The notes below the pieces were generated by a model. That model saw only the letters and a program-made list of their open reading frames with translations. It was not told the origin of the DNA and made no database searches. A stretch of DNA of 64,000 bases from Rhabdophis nuchalis (taxonomy: Eukaryota > Chordata > Lepidosauria > Squamata > Natricidae), in NCBI GenBank assembly GCA_039707465.1, contig CM077652.1:37353118-37417117 (forward strand), given 5' to 3'. Positions 1 to 26,000 of the stretch are shown piece by piece. Numbering within the stretch: position 1 is the first letter of the stretch; the number at the start of each line of letters is the position of its first letter. The position numbers and the translations under genes are program-made.

Positions 1-250
1 CCTCAGGGGTGAAATCCAGCAGGTTCTGACCGGTTCTGGAGAACCGGTAGCAGAAATTTTGAGTAGTTCGGAGAACCGGCAAATGCCACCTCTGGCTGGC
101 CCTGCCCCCATCTATTCTCTGCCTCCCGAGTCCCAGTTTTGGGACTTTGCAATATCCTTTCCCCAGGAGTGGGGAGGGAATGGGGATTTTGCAGTATCCT
201 TCCCCTGCCACGCCCAAGAAGCCCCAGGTAGTAAAAAAAATGGAACTTTT
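1..250. repeat. Interspersed repeat fragment at the left edge
   Basis: Contains GGTTCTGACCGGTTCTGGAG and TTCGGAGAACCGGC, a pattern I associate with a dispersed squamate element. It is cut by the window edge. The rest of 251-1228 is COG7 intron with a G15 run (810-824). Confidence 0.35.
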
Positions 251-1228
251 TTGCCCTGGCTGGTGACGATCGTGACGCCTTCAAAGGGCCAAGGGTTGGC
301 CTCGTCCGCCACATCCCACCACACAGAGAACGGGGTGCTGGGGTGCTTCGTGGCAGTGAATGTGGGATGTAGGTGGGTGTCTTTTTTCTGTGCCCCCCTC
401 AAAAGGCAGCATCCAGTGTGGCTTGAAAGGCCTGCTCAGGAAGTCTGCCTTGAGACGGACCCCCAAGCCCAGCTCCCTGGCTCTCCTGCCCAGTTCCGCC
501 GGGAGCCACCAGGGGTCCCTCCAGGCCTGTGTGGGCAGCGGCTGGGGCAAATGGAAAAGGAGCGAATTTGGCACCTTTTCCCTTTAAGCCCTAAAACTGC
601 GCAAGTTTGGAAAGAAGCAGATTGAGAAACCGCCCTTCCTCCTCCTCTCCCCCTCCTTCCTTTCCAGGCCCTGAGTCTTGCCACGCACTTTGGGCCTTGG
701 CCCATGACTTAAGCAACACTCCTGGCCAAGCGAGAGGCGGGTTCCGGGCAGGACGCTGGTCCCCTGCGGGCCAACCCAGCCTGGCCCTCCTCACTCTTCC
801 TCATTGCCTGGGGGGGGGGGGGGGATGCAGGAGAAGGCCCAGGTGTTGCGTCAGGAATCCCTGGGCGCCCAAGAGCCCTTGTGGTGTGTTCACAGGTGGC
901 TCTGAGGAGGCTCCTGAATCCCCAGGGGATACGTGTCAGTCGGAAGACAGAGGTTGCAAGGGAGATGATGAGGTTGTTGGATGTGGTTTCTCAACTTCTC
1001 CTCAAAGACTTTAGGCCTCCAGTCCTTATGGCAGCCCTGTGCCTTGCCCCCCCCCGGGGGGGGAGTTAAATGAGGACATCCTGGGGCCCATCGGACAGTG
1101 GGGTCAGTTTCCTCCCATTCCCCCCTCCCCCCGTTTTCTGTGCTCCTTGGCAAGAACCAGCATCCTCTCAGTGCCACCCTCAATGGCTTGACCCTGGCCA
1201 TGACCCTGGCCCTCTTCCTTGCTCCCAG

Positions 1229-14650
<13,422 letters not shown>

Positions 14651-14799
14651 GCGGTTGATTTCTTGGCCCAAGAGGGGCCCCCGTTGCCGCACCTGTGGCA
14701 GAGACACACTCTAAGGGCCCCGGGGTGCGCCTGGCGGAGTTCTCCCTTCCTTGGGGGAGAGGAAGGAGGCCAGAGAAAACTCGGGTTTTGTAAGGACTC

Positions 14800-14805
14800 A
14801 ATAAA
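14800..14805 (+). terminator. COG7 polyadenylation signal AATAAA
   Basis: AATAAA lies 150 bases after the COG7 stop codon and is the first canonical hexamer in the 3' UTR. The surrounding sequence is unique and not LINE-like. Confidence 0.75.
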
Positions 14806-14819
14806 TCTCTTTTTAAAAG

Positions 14820-15488
14820 GTCTCTCTTCCTGGTAGCTGGTCAAGAAGGGCATTTGCAGCTCGCCTGGCCCTCCTTCTGGAATCGGCTCGGAGGGCAGGA
14901 GGATGGGAGGGGGGTCCTGGCTGGGGCAGCCTCAGAATTGGGCTTCAACCAGGGCCCTGCAGAGGTTGACCAGGCTGGCTTAAGAAGGGTGGTGGGGGAC
15001 GGTGGACCGTTGCTCCTCTGCTGTTTCTTCCTGGGGGGCTGGCCGCCTTCAGAGCACGGGGTCTCCAGGGGCCCAGAGAAAGGCCCCTCGCTCAAAGGCA
15101 GAGAGCCGGCGTGGCCTCCAGGTGATGCCAGGAACCGGTCGGGAGGCTGAGTGAACTCTGTACAGCCAGGCTCTCGCGCTCCTTCCTCCCTCCCTTCCTT
15201 CCTTCCTCCGGAGCAATCCAGCTTTGCCGGGAGGGCAGCTCTGGGTTCTCCAAAGCCCTAATTAACTCTTGCCTTGCTGAATGTGGGACATTCAGCCCTC
15301 CTGGCTGCTCATCTGCCAGCCCAGGCAAGGAACGGAGCGTCCAGCCTCAAGCCGAGGAAAGGCCCCCTGGGAGCCATTTGGGGGAGAGGACTGAGCCTGA
15401 CCTGGCCAGAGGCAGCTTTGGGTGGGTGGGGGGAGCTCCTGGGCTCAGCCAAAAAAAGAATGGATTCACACACACATCCTGCCCCCAA
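14820..15488. other. Gap after COG7: nothing recognised
   Basis: Unique-looking GC-rich sequence with a short (CCTT)n tract near 15190-15205. No gene, RNA or repeat family identified. Confidence 0.5.
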
Positions 15489-18466
15489 TTTTTATTTTTA
15501 TTTTATTTTATTAAATTTATACCCCGCCCTTCTCCTTGTTAGGACCCAGGGCGGCGCACAGGCATTATATAAAACCATAAATACAATATACATCAATTAA
15601 AAATATATTAAATTAATTTACCCGTGCTAAAACCCATTATTAAAACCGTAACCAAATTATAATTTATATTTAAAAGTCAGACGCGGGGGGCTATCCTAGG
15701 CCGGCTTGTTGGAATAAGTACGTCTTAAGACGTTGGCAGAAGAGACGGAGGTCCGAGGTAGTGCGAAGGTCGGGGGGTATGTCGTTCCAGAGGGCCGGGC
15801 CCACCACAGAGAAGGCTCTTTCCCTGGGTGTCGCCAGCCGGCATTGCCCGGCCGACGGCACCCGGAGTAGGCCCGCTCTGTGGGAGCGGACCGGACGAAG
15901 GGATGTATGGGGCAGGAGGCGGTCTCGTATATAGCTAGGCCCCGAGCCATGGAGCGATTTAAAGATTGTGGTCAACACCTTGAAGCGCACTCAAAAGGCC
16001 ACAGGCAGCCAGTGCAGCTCGCGCAGGAGAGGTGTTACGTGGGCTTGCCTTGAGGCACCCATAACCACCCGCGGGGCCGCATTCTGCACTAACTGCAGCT
16101 TTCGAGTGCACCTCAAGGGGAGCCCCATGTAGAGAGCGTTACAGTAATCCAGCTGAGATGTCACGAGCGCTTGAGTGACTGTGCGAAGGGCCCCCCGGTC
16201 TAGTAAGGGGCGCAACTGGCGTATCAGGCGAACCTGATAGAACGCCCCCCTGGCCACGGCCGCCACATGGTCCTCCATGGACAGCCGGGAATCCAGAAGG
16301 ACGCCCAAGTTGCGCGCCCTCTCCACGGGGGCAAAATGTTCGCCCCCAATGGCCAGTGTTGGATTTATCTGGCTAAACCGGGGTGCCGGAAACCACAGCC
16401 ACTCGGTCTTGGACGGGTTGAGTTTGAGTTTGTTACTACCCATCCAGACCCGTACGGCCTCCAGACACCGGGACAGCACCTCGACGGCATCGTTGGGGTG
16501 GTTTGGGGTGGATATGTAGAGCTGAGTATCATCAGCGTACAGATGGTACTCCACCCCAAAACCACGGATGATCTCGCCCAGTGACTTCATGTAGGTGTTG
16601 AACAGAAGTGGCGAGAGGACCGACCCCTGAGGAACCCCACATGTGAGGGGCCTCGGGGCTGACCTCTGCCCTCCTGCCAACACCCATTGCGACCGACGAG
16701 AGAGGTAGGATGAGAACCACCGTAAAACGGTGCCTCTCAGCCCCAACCCCCCCAATCGGTGCAATAAGATACCATGGTCGATGGTATCGAAAGCCGCTGA
16801 GAGGTCTAACAGGACCAGGATAGAGGAGCAACCTCTATCCCGAGCCCTCCAGAGATCATCCACCAACGCGACCAATGCCGTCTCGGTACTGTGACCGGGC
16901 CGGAAGCCGGACTGGCGCGGGTCTAGATAATCAACTTCCTCCAGATGTCGAGGGAACTGTTGAGCCACCACACTCTCAACAACCTTCACTAAAAAGTGAA
17001 GGTTGGAGACGGGACGATAGTTCTCTAATAAAGCCGGGTCCAGGGATGGCTTCTTGAGGAGGGGCCTCACCACCGCCTCTTTCAAGACGGTAGGCAAGAA
17101 CCCCTCACTCAGAGATGAATTCACAATACCCTGGAGCCAGCCTCGTGTCACCTCCCAGGATGCCAGTACAAGCCAGGAGGGGCACGGGTCCAATAAACGT
17201 GGTGGCTCTAAGGTTCCTCCGCAACCTGTCCATATCCTCGGTAGTAACAAAGTCGAACTCCTCCCAAGGTGTTATCTCAAGACCAGCACCGGGCACCTCG
17301 ACCGGACCACTAGTGGAGGGCAGCTCGTTCCGAATCTGAGTGATTTTGTCCTGCAGGAAAACTCCAAATTCCTCTGCTCGACCCTGCAAAGGGGCTTCCC
17401 GCGGCCTCAGATGAAGGAGGGAGCGGGTCACCCCAAACAGGGCGGCAGGGCGGTTTTCCGCGGACGCGATAAGGGTGGCACAATACTCACGTTTGGCCAC
17501 TCTTAGCGCCACTAAGTAAGTCCTAATATGGTCTCTCACTAGTGTTCGGTCAGCTTCGGATCGAGAAGATCTCCACCTACTCTCTAGGCATCTCTTGCGG
17601 CGTTTCATCTCCCGAAGCTCCTCGGTAAACCAAGGAGCCTGGGTGACTCGACGCCGCATGAGAGGCCGCAAGGGCGCGACTCGGTCCAAGGCCCCCGTGG
17701 CCGCACTATACCATGCGGCCACTAGATCCTCAGTCGAGCCGCGGGGCAGGGATACAGGTACTGGCCCAAGCTCCCTCTGGAACCTTTCCGGGTCCATCAG
17801 GCGCCTGGGGCAGAACCAACTTAGTGTTTCCGGTTCCGCCTCCCCGCGGTGGGGTGTGACGGTTGGAAAGTCTATCCGAAGGAGAGAGTGATCTGTCCAT
17901 GACAAGGGTAAGATGACTAAATCCCCTGTTCCGAGATCACTAATCCAGTGTCCAGAGACAAAAATCAGATCCAACGTGTGTCCTCCCTCGTGAGTGGGGC
18001 CCTGAACTACTTGGGTCAGGTCCATGGCCGTCATGGAAGCCATGAACTCCCGAGCCGCCTCGGATGTTCCGCCCGCCGATGGCAGGTTAAAGTCCCCCAT
18101 GACTATAAGTCTGGGGGTCTCCACCGCCATCGCAGCGATCACCTCAAGTAGCTCGGGCAGGGCTGCTGTTACATAGCGGGGAGCCAGGTATACAATCAGC
18201 AAGCCCAACTGCCTCCCTAGGCCCCACTTCATGAAGAGGGACTCACAGCCGGTCGTCTGAGGCACAGTGGTCTCCTTCGGCTCCAGACTTTCCTTAACAA
18301 TAACCGCCACCCCCCCACCCCTGCTAAGGGCCCTAGGCCGATGAAATGCACGGTAGCCTGGTGGGCACATTTCCACAAGGGGTAAACCCCCCTCGAGGCC
18401 CAACCAGGTTTCCGTGATTCCCACCAGGTCCGGGTCCCCCTCTGACACAAGGTCATTAATTCACCC
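15489..18466 (-). mobile_element. CR1/L3-type LINE, 5'-truncated, nearly intact ORF2
   Basis: On the minus strand a 5'-truncated endonuclease domain (MGDFNLPSAGG, SWTDHSLL) runs from ~18450 to ~17190. Reverse transcriptase follows, with NYRPVSNL, SGFRPGHSTETALVAL, GVPQGSVLSPLLF and the catalytic YADDTQLY. The C-terminal part ends at 15691. Only two lesions were seen: one frameshift near 17190-17250 and one nonsense codon at 15991-15993 (TGA in place of an expected CGR Arg codon). The 3' UTR ends in an A/T-rich tail near 15489. It occupies much of the COG7-SCNN1B gap. Confidence 0.8.
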
Positions 18467-20134
18467 CAGGGCTCCTCCAGGGATAGCCTGGACCTTCCCT
18501 CCTTCAAGGCTGGGCCTGGCATTCTTCATGGGGCCCCCAAGAAGGCATGGGAAGGTCTGCTGCTCTTCTCTCCTGGCAAGGGGGGGCTGGCCCAGGCTGA
18601 AACCCCGCCTTCTTCCCCAAAGTGCAGCTTGTGGGCCCAGAGGGAGGGGCCCCCACACCGCAGGCGAAGCTGCCTGAGCTGGATCCGGCTGCCCAGAACA
18701 GCTTCCCTTGGCTAGGCCCTTCTTCCCTTTTGCTCCCAGGTTTATGGGCTTCTTCACAGCGGGACAGTTTGCAGTTGTTCAAGATGCCCCCCCCTTGGAG
18801 AGCCTCATCCCTGCAGCCCCCCCTGGCTTGCCTATCCTTTCACCCAGGACAGAAGCTCCAGGCCAGCCAGGCTTCTACACGAGCGGCCAGTGGCCCTGGG
18901 GGTGGGGGCGCTTCTCAGCAGCTGATCATGCCTCCCCCTCCCGACCTCTCGGTGTCTTCTCTGCATCGGCCAGTCCAAGAGCCTTTGGCTTCCCCAAGCC
19001 CTTCCTCTGCAACCCTCCCCTTCTGTAGATGATGCCCCTTATTGCTCTCTGTATGTTTTTCCCTTCCAGTCCAGGTAGCTTTCCTTCTTTTACTTCCTGT
19101 TCCTCAGGCGCTCAAGGCAATGCACGGAAGCCCCCTCCCCCCCAATTCTCCTCACGGAAACCTCTGGGGGGCAGACGTGGCTGGGAGGAGGAGCCGGGCC
19201 CAAGGTGCTGGGGGTGATGCTTGTGACTCTTCTCTGCGGGTGGGGGAGGTGTTTGGGCCTCATCAGGTAGGGCATCTGGCATCAGAAGGTGACGGCTCTT
19301 TCAAAGCCCTGGCACTGGGGGCAGAGCAGCTGCCCCTTCTGGCCCAGCAAGAGGCAATGCAGGATGCCATCTGGGTCGGTCCCCAGGAGGTTTCTTCTTC
19401 CAAGCTTTCAGCCGTGCCGGAGCCCATCCTGGGGGAAGTCCTCCCTAGCAGGGTGTGTGCTTTGGGCTGTGGTGTGTGTGATATTGTGTAATGCCTGGTT
19501 GTACGTGGCTTTTTAGTTGTTGATTAGGCTGTTGCTGGCTGGCAGGCAGTGCCTTCATGTGCCCACTGCATTAGCTACTGTCCCAGCTTGGGACGGGGCC
19601 TTTACCAAAGTCCATGCCAAGTGCCCGTCTGCCAAGAGGGTGGGCATCCCTTCATTTCACTTCCCCAGTTAGCCCAAGCCTTTCCCTCCACGTCCTCCAG
19701 AGCGTTTTTGGCAGTTCTGAGCCAGAAACGCTTTTGGAAAGGTAAAAGCCAGGAGGTTTTGCCTCCCATACACCAGAAGAGTCCTGCTTTCCACAAACTG
19801 TAAGAGCAACATGGCAGGTTTCTGGCCCCACAGCAGCACTGGGTCTCTAGGAGCTACCTAGAGATGTGGCAGCGGTGCAGCGTCCCAAGGGCTGTGCTGC
19901 AGGTGGGTGTGCACCGCTTCAAACATGTGTTCCCCGAGTGTGCCTGAGCTGCAAGGACTGGAAAGGCAGCATTTTTGCCTCCACACTCACTCTGGAGGAG
20001 AACACAAGTGTGCAGCATTTCAAGAGGCGGATTTCCTCTCCCCCCACAGCATGGAACAGCATTGTTCTGAAGGTTGCAATGGCCAGAGATGCAAAAGAGA
20101 TCCAGGCCACTGAGCCAGGAACAGCTGGGCTGAT
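18467..20134. other. COG7-SCNN1B gap, right of the LINE: nothing recognised
   Basis: GC-rich sequence without a homologous ORF or a convincing splice-linked exon. Short open frames here look like chance. Confidence 0.45.
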
Positions 20135-20355
20135 CAAAATGAACAGAATAGAGCTGGAAGGGACTTTGGAGGTCTTCTAGTCCAGCCCCCTGCTCAAGCA
20201 GGAGACCCTAGACCATTTCAGACAAGACTCTTCTTAAAATCCTCCAGTAATGGAGCCCCCACAACCTCTGAAGGGAAGCCTTTCCACCGTGTAACTCTTC
20301 CCACTTTTAGGAAGAAGTTTCTCCTTAGTTCTAGGTTGCTTCTCTCCTTGATTTC
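20135..20355 (-). mobile_element. CR1 LINE, short 3' fragment
   Basis: Minus-strand CR1 3' end (GGGGGCTGGACTAGAAGACC read in reverse) with remnants of the ORF2 C-terminus (RSNLELRRNFF). It lies between COG7 and SCNN1B. Confidence 0.65.
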
Positions 20356-21079
20356 CATCCATGAAGCCCAGCGATTCTGGCATTCAGGTCCCCCGCCAGG
20401 ATTCTGCAGCTGCTCGGGCATCCGAGGGACCAGGAAGCTGCCCCCCTTCCCCCCACCCAGAAGTTGCTGAGCTCAGGGCCCCTTCTACACCAAACAGCAA
20501 ACCCAATTTCAACCGTGCAGCCTCTTTCCTGCGTGCTACTGGAGGCGACCGGGGGGGGGGGGGACCCTGCAGGGCCCCAATCCTTTGGGGGAGAGAGAAT
20601 GAACAAGCCCTGCCCGATGCTCGGCTCCTTTCCCCACTCTGGCTCTGCACCCCCAACCAGGGACGCCTCTCCCCCTCTGGGCGCTGCCTGCGGGTGGATC
20701 CTTTGACTGCCTTTTTTTGCACATTGTCCCCTCTGGGACATCTTGGTTTGGGAAACTGTCTTGGGCCTCACAGGTTGGCAAGGGTGAAGATGCTGGCATC
20801 CCCTTTGAGGGGCACTGGGTGTGATTTCCAGCTCGGATTCGGCCTAGGCTGATGGGCACCAAGCCAACCAGTGACAATCTGCCGCCCCAGCTTTTCACCA
20901 CGACTCCTCCTGCCCACAAGCACCGAACTGACTCTCTCAAAGGCAGCTGGCCCCTTTCTCCCCGACCCCTGTGACCTCCTGGGAGGAGAAGAGTTTTGGG
21001 GCAAGGAGAGGGCAAGGAGAGGCGGGGGGGGGAATGGCGGCACACGTATATGCAGCGGCTCCATGCTCCAGAGACGGGT

Positions 21080-21870
21080 GTTTTTTAATTAAGGAAGTAC
21101 AAGGGCTGACATTGTGGGGTAAAGAAAATAATCTTACATTTAACACCAAAAAAACGAAAGAACTTATAATTGACTTCAGGAAGAAGAGAGATGTACATTT
21201 ACCATTGAACATAAATGGCGAGGAGGTGGAGAGGGTTGGTCGTTTTAAATTTCTGGGCATTTATATCTCAGAGGACCTCTCATGGACCACGAAGGCTTGT
21301 GAAGAAGGCACAGAAGAGGCGGTACTTCCTGAGAATGCTAAGGAAGATACATCTATCTCAGCATCTACTTCTGTCCTACTATCGCAGTACTATTGAGAGC
21401 AGCTCTGCAGCCGACAAAAAAGCTCTACAGAGAATCATTAAAGCTGCCCAGAATATCACTGGACTCCAGCTGCCAGCCCTGGGTGACATCGTCGCATCTC
21501 GCTGTTTGAGGAAGTTGCATAACATTCTCAGAGACTCTTCCCATCCGGCTTACAACCTTTTTAGACTGTCGCCTTCTGGCAGAAGATGCAGAACAATTCA
21601 AACTCGGACCCCGCGTCTTCTGAATGGCTTTTATCCCAGAGTTAGAATTGCACTCAGCAATGAACTACAGGGCCACCATCAGTGAGCTATTGGACAGTAC
21701 TACTTGGTCTGTTGTGGGGATGCTTGGGTGGTTTAGGGGCTGGGAGTTTTTGGTGGGGGGGTGGGGGGTGTTTTGGGGATTGTTATGAGTGTTGGGCCTG
21801 GTCTCTGGGCGTTATGTGAATTTCGTTGTATATGTAAACTGTATATACGTAGAATGACAATAAAGTAAAG
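21080..21870 (+). mobile_element. Rex1-like LINE, 3' fragment
   Basis: Decayed reverse-transcriptase C-terminus in two frames: KTKELIIDFRKKR, FKFLGIYISEDLSW, then ADKKALQRIIKAAQNITG, LPALGDIVASRC, SHPAYNLFRLSPSGRR. The order and spacing match Rex1-type elements of fish and squamates. The 3' UTR ends GACAATAAAG (AATAAA 21859-21864). It lies past the SCNN1B 3' end. Confidence 0.65.
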
Positions 21871-22007
21871 CAGTGAAGGTGACAGAGGGAGTGTGATTCT
21901 CACCCGAACTGTGTTCATTCTGTGACGAAGCTTTGCAACTTCCATAAGGGCCCATTTCTTCTCCCTTCCTCTCCCAGATCAGCCTTTTCCCCCCAAGGTT
22001 TTGATTT

Positions 22008-22013
22008 TTTATT
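22008..22013 (-). terminator. Candidate SCNN1B polyadenylation signal
   Basis: TTTATT on the plus strand reads AATAAA on the minus strand, about 600 bases past the SCNN1B stop. I saw no nearer canonical hexamer. The flanking AT-rich sequence could itself be a repeat tail, so the assignment is tentative. Confidence 0.4.
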
Positions 22014-22607
22014 GCAAATGTTTACATATTTTATGAACAAAGTATTGTCCGGATCTTTTCTTTCACATCCTCTCCTATATCACCTCCTGTCTCCATTTCC
22101 AATTTCAGCCATATTATTCCCTTTCCATATTTCTTATCTTGATCTTCTTCTTGGTACAGATCAGCCTTTTGATCAGCTCCCATGAAGTCCCTGATGGGAC
22201 GTTGGCCCCTCCGGGCAGCTGCCCACCCACCAGGCGCCTTTGCCCTAAAGCAGCAGCCGCCGGTCAGACAGGGCCAAGGAGGGCTCCGTTATCACAGAAG
22301 GCCTTGCCCTGGCTGCCCCCCTCCCCAGGCCCCCTCCCCAGGTTAAGATCTACCACCACTATCAAGCGTTCCCCATGATTGGCTGTAAGCACATCCCCCC
22401 CCCTTCAGAGGGCTTACGCCAACCTCTTGACCTGCCAGATTTATGCCCAGAGAGAAATGCATTGAGCAGCCGATGAGGGCGATCCAGCTGCTCCCCAAGT
22501 CTCTGCTGTGTTGAGCGGAGCTGGAGGACGGCTGTGCTGCCCAAGAGGGAGGGGAAGGATGCCCTGCAGGTGCCTGGGGGAGCAGGGAGGACCTGGCCTT
22601 CCTGGCC

Positions 22608-23030
22608 TCACTCGCCCTTGGTGCCCACTCCAGGAGCTTCTTCCTCGTCGTCGCTCTCTAGCTCCAGCAGATCCACAGAGAGCACACGGAGCGAGTCGTA
22701 CTTGGGGGGCGGAGTGCCCGGCTCAGAGCCAGCCCCTGGAGCAACCGGGTCCCCGTCCCCCGGCTCCTCAGCCACTGCCGCCGCCTTCTTCTCCTCCTCC
22801 CCGCAGAAGCCCAGGTTGGTGTAGGCCTCCACTTTCTGGCAAACGGACGGGAGGGCATCTGGGGGCCTGGGGGCCGGCTTCCACTTCAGCCCCTTGCCCC
22901 AGGAGATCAGCTTCAGCACGGTGATCCAGACGAAGTCGATCAGGATCTCCCCGAACTCGATGAGGCACAAGACGGAGCCCCCCATCCAGAAGCCGAACTG
23001 ACCACCCAGGCTGGAGAGGAGCCAGACAAT
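22608..23030 (-). other. SCNN1B: SCNN1B last coding exon: pore, TM2 and PY motif
   Basis: Encodes 140 residues, starting [20 protein letters not shown]. The pre-TM2/TM2 region holds the selectivity residues GGS. The cytosolic tail carries PPPKYDSL (PPPxYxxL), the binding site of NEDD4-type ligases and an endocytic signal whose loss causes Liddle syndrome in humans. The end is strongly acidic ([10 protein letters not shown]). The stop is TGA at 22610-22608. Confidence 0.93.
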
Positions 23031-26000
23031 CTGCCGTGGAGAGCGAGGCCGGGGTGAGGGCAGGCCGGCTCAGGCGTCACCGGAGCAGAGATGCAGGGAT
23101 CGGCCTCGCGGCTTGGCCAAACTCTCCTGGCCAGAGGGGGGCTGGAGCTCTCGTGGTCGCACACGAGGCTAACATGGAGGTGAGGATCACTCACCAAATC
23201 CAGCTCCTGAAGCCAGATCCAGACTTCAGGTACTGAAACTGGACTCTCTCCTCGCTTGCAAGGAGCTTTGAGCGGTCGCCTGCCGTTTCCTCGTGGCTTG
23301 CCAAGCAACCCCGTCACCCCAGAGACTCCCGTCAGCCTCTCCCAGTTTTCCCAGATGCTGACATTGTTCCTGCCACATGCAAAGCAGGGCTTGCTGCTAA
23401 GCATGAGCAGAGGACACACCCTCCTCCCACACGGCATTCCACATCCGGGGAGGCACCTGCCATTGCGTTGCCCATCCCTGCTTAGCCATGGACTCGGCCT
23501 CCTCTGTGGGGGACGAGCCTTCTCAGGGGCCTCTGGGGAAGGAGGAAGGGGGCCGAGGACCAGGCCTCTTGCCATCTCCAAGGGGCCACTTACCGTTGTT
23601 GCTGCAGACTCTGAGATGGTGCGGTAGTTGTACTCCTGGAAGTAGATGCTGAGCTTGATGATTCCATTTCTGTGACGGGAAAATAAGGACCATTGAGGAT
23701 TCCTGCAAGTGTGAGGCGAGACCTCCCTCCTCTTTCTCCACACAAGAGTTTGAAGGTGCCTCAAAGGACCTGAGCGCAAGATCTGCTCCAGCATCCCACA
23801 CGGGGGACCCTCCGACCTCCAGCCGGCCCCTCGGCAAGGAGCAGGCTACTTCATGCATGGACTCCATTGCTCCTTTGGCTGAGAGCTCATACAATCAGGA
23901 TCCTCCTGACATCCTAGTCTGAGCCTCCTTCCCTGTGCTTCTGCTTCCATCACGCAAGGCAATAGGGAGGAGGTCCACTCCCTCCTGCCTTGGGGTTCTG
24001 AAGAACAGTGTCCCATCTTGCCCTCAGGATGGGCCAGACCCACAGAGCCTGATCAAGACACCCGGAGTGAACCCATTGCTTCCCATCATCTGCACTCTGT
24101 GATCCTAGTGATGCAAACAGTATTTGCCCTTCTAGCACCCATGGATGGTGGTGGCTGAGAATGACAGCCTGAGGCTTTCGTGCGGATTATCGGCTGTCTC
24201 CCATCCGATACTCGCCTTTCCTTTTTCCTAAACAGACACAGAACCTCACGTGATGTCCCCATCCAGTCAGTCTTGACCATAGAGATCAGGGGGCCCCAAC
24301 CCTGTTGGCAACTGGGCCGTGCAAGCGATGGGCGAGCACTCATGTGCGGAGCTCCATTTATACGCCCCACCCTCAGTGCCGGGCCAGGCCACCAAGGGGG
24401 GAAGGTTGGGGACCGCTGACATTGATACGAGGCTGATCCGTCCCTGACCTTCAGCCCCTTCAGGGCTTTCAATTCCCAAGTCTTCTCCTTCAACGCTTAC
24501 TGGGCTCTCTCAGCTGGTCTTCTGCACATTTTTAACGTGTCTCCTCAGCTCCCTTGGTCCCTTGATCAAAGCACTGAATGGCCAAGAGCCCTCTGGCCCT
24601 CCAGACGGCCGTCCAGACCGGAGGACTTGGGATGGGACAATTCAGCCAAGTAGGAGTAGATCAACAGCCTTGTTGTCTAGTCTCCATTTCATTCCTTTTC
24701 GAAGGAGGCCATCCTCAGTTCCTCTACTGAAGCCCCGCCCTGAGGTCCGGGGGGCCTAGGTCTGTGCCTGGTCTCCTCCTCTCTCACTGCAGGGGGCTGA
24801 CTCACATCCAGCCGGCAGGTTGAAAGGTCAGGCTGGGCTGCTGAAGTCTCAGAAGCCAAATGGGGGGGGGAGGGCTCTGGTGGGCTTTCCTCTGCCCCTG
24901 CCAGGCACGCCCACCCTCAAAGCTCAGAGGGGACAGGCACAGCCGGGGCAACGGGCTGGAAGAAACCAGTGGAACTTCACAGGGAGAGGTGCAGCGATTC
25001 GAACCAGGAGGCGAGAGCTGTGACAAAACGGGCTTGAGGAAAGTTTGCGGGAAGAGGGAGGCTTGGACAAAGGCATGCAGAAGAAGGAAAAGGGGCTTGG
25101 TTACTGCAGGGACTGAGAAGAGCTGTAGGATTGGGGCCCCCTGTGCAGAGACACAAAGGAGCAGGCAGTTGGGATGGGCAAGGAAGCAGAACCGGCTAGG
25201 CCCACTCCTCCCGGCTGACCCACAAGGGGGCCCAGGACAGAAGCCCCTCTCCGCCTCCCAAGGGACCTTTCCCCTCTCTTTCTACATTCAGGGCCGGCCG
25301 AGCGAGTGTGGGGACTCAGGGCCACTCGGTCCACTTCTCTCCCTCACGGTCCAGCCTCTCCCCACCCCCGGCCCTCAGGTAGGGAGGCTGCCCCTCCACC
25401 CAGGAGCTGCGACCGAGGTTTCCTGCGGCATTCGATGGGGGAAGCACAGATGTACCCACCTGTCCAGGGTGACTTTGGTTGAGGTGTCTCTTTCGTAAGA
25501 TAAAATATGGAAAATCCAGTCCTAGCAAGAGGGAAGCCAAGGTCACAAGCAGGACACGGCAGGTGAGAGATGCTCTCACGGGGACCAAGCAGGGGGACTT
25601 TTCTGCTTAAATACCCTCTTTAGAACGATTGAACAGGGTCCCCGAAGGAGGAGCCCCCACCAAGGGAAGTGTCAAATGGCTGCCCAGCCTCCCTTGTCCG
25701 GCCCTTGGAGAGGCAGGTGAGGAGCCGGCCACAGGGACCCTGTTTCCCTGAAAAGAAGACCTCCCTGGATAATAAGCCCACTTGGGCTTTTGAGCGCATG
25801 CGCTAAAATAAGCCCTCCCCCCAAAATAAGCTCTTGCATCGCAGCAGCAGCCATGAGGTGACCACGCTCACCACCTCCTGCATCCCCAAAATAATAAGAC
25901 CTCTCTGAAAATAAGGCCAAGCGCTTATTTCGGGGCTCAAAAGAAAATAAGACCCTGTCTTATTTTGGGGGAAACACAGTAGGCCTCACCTCTGAGGCTT

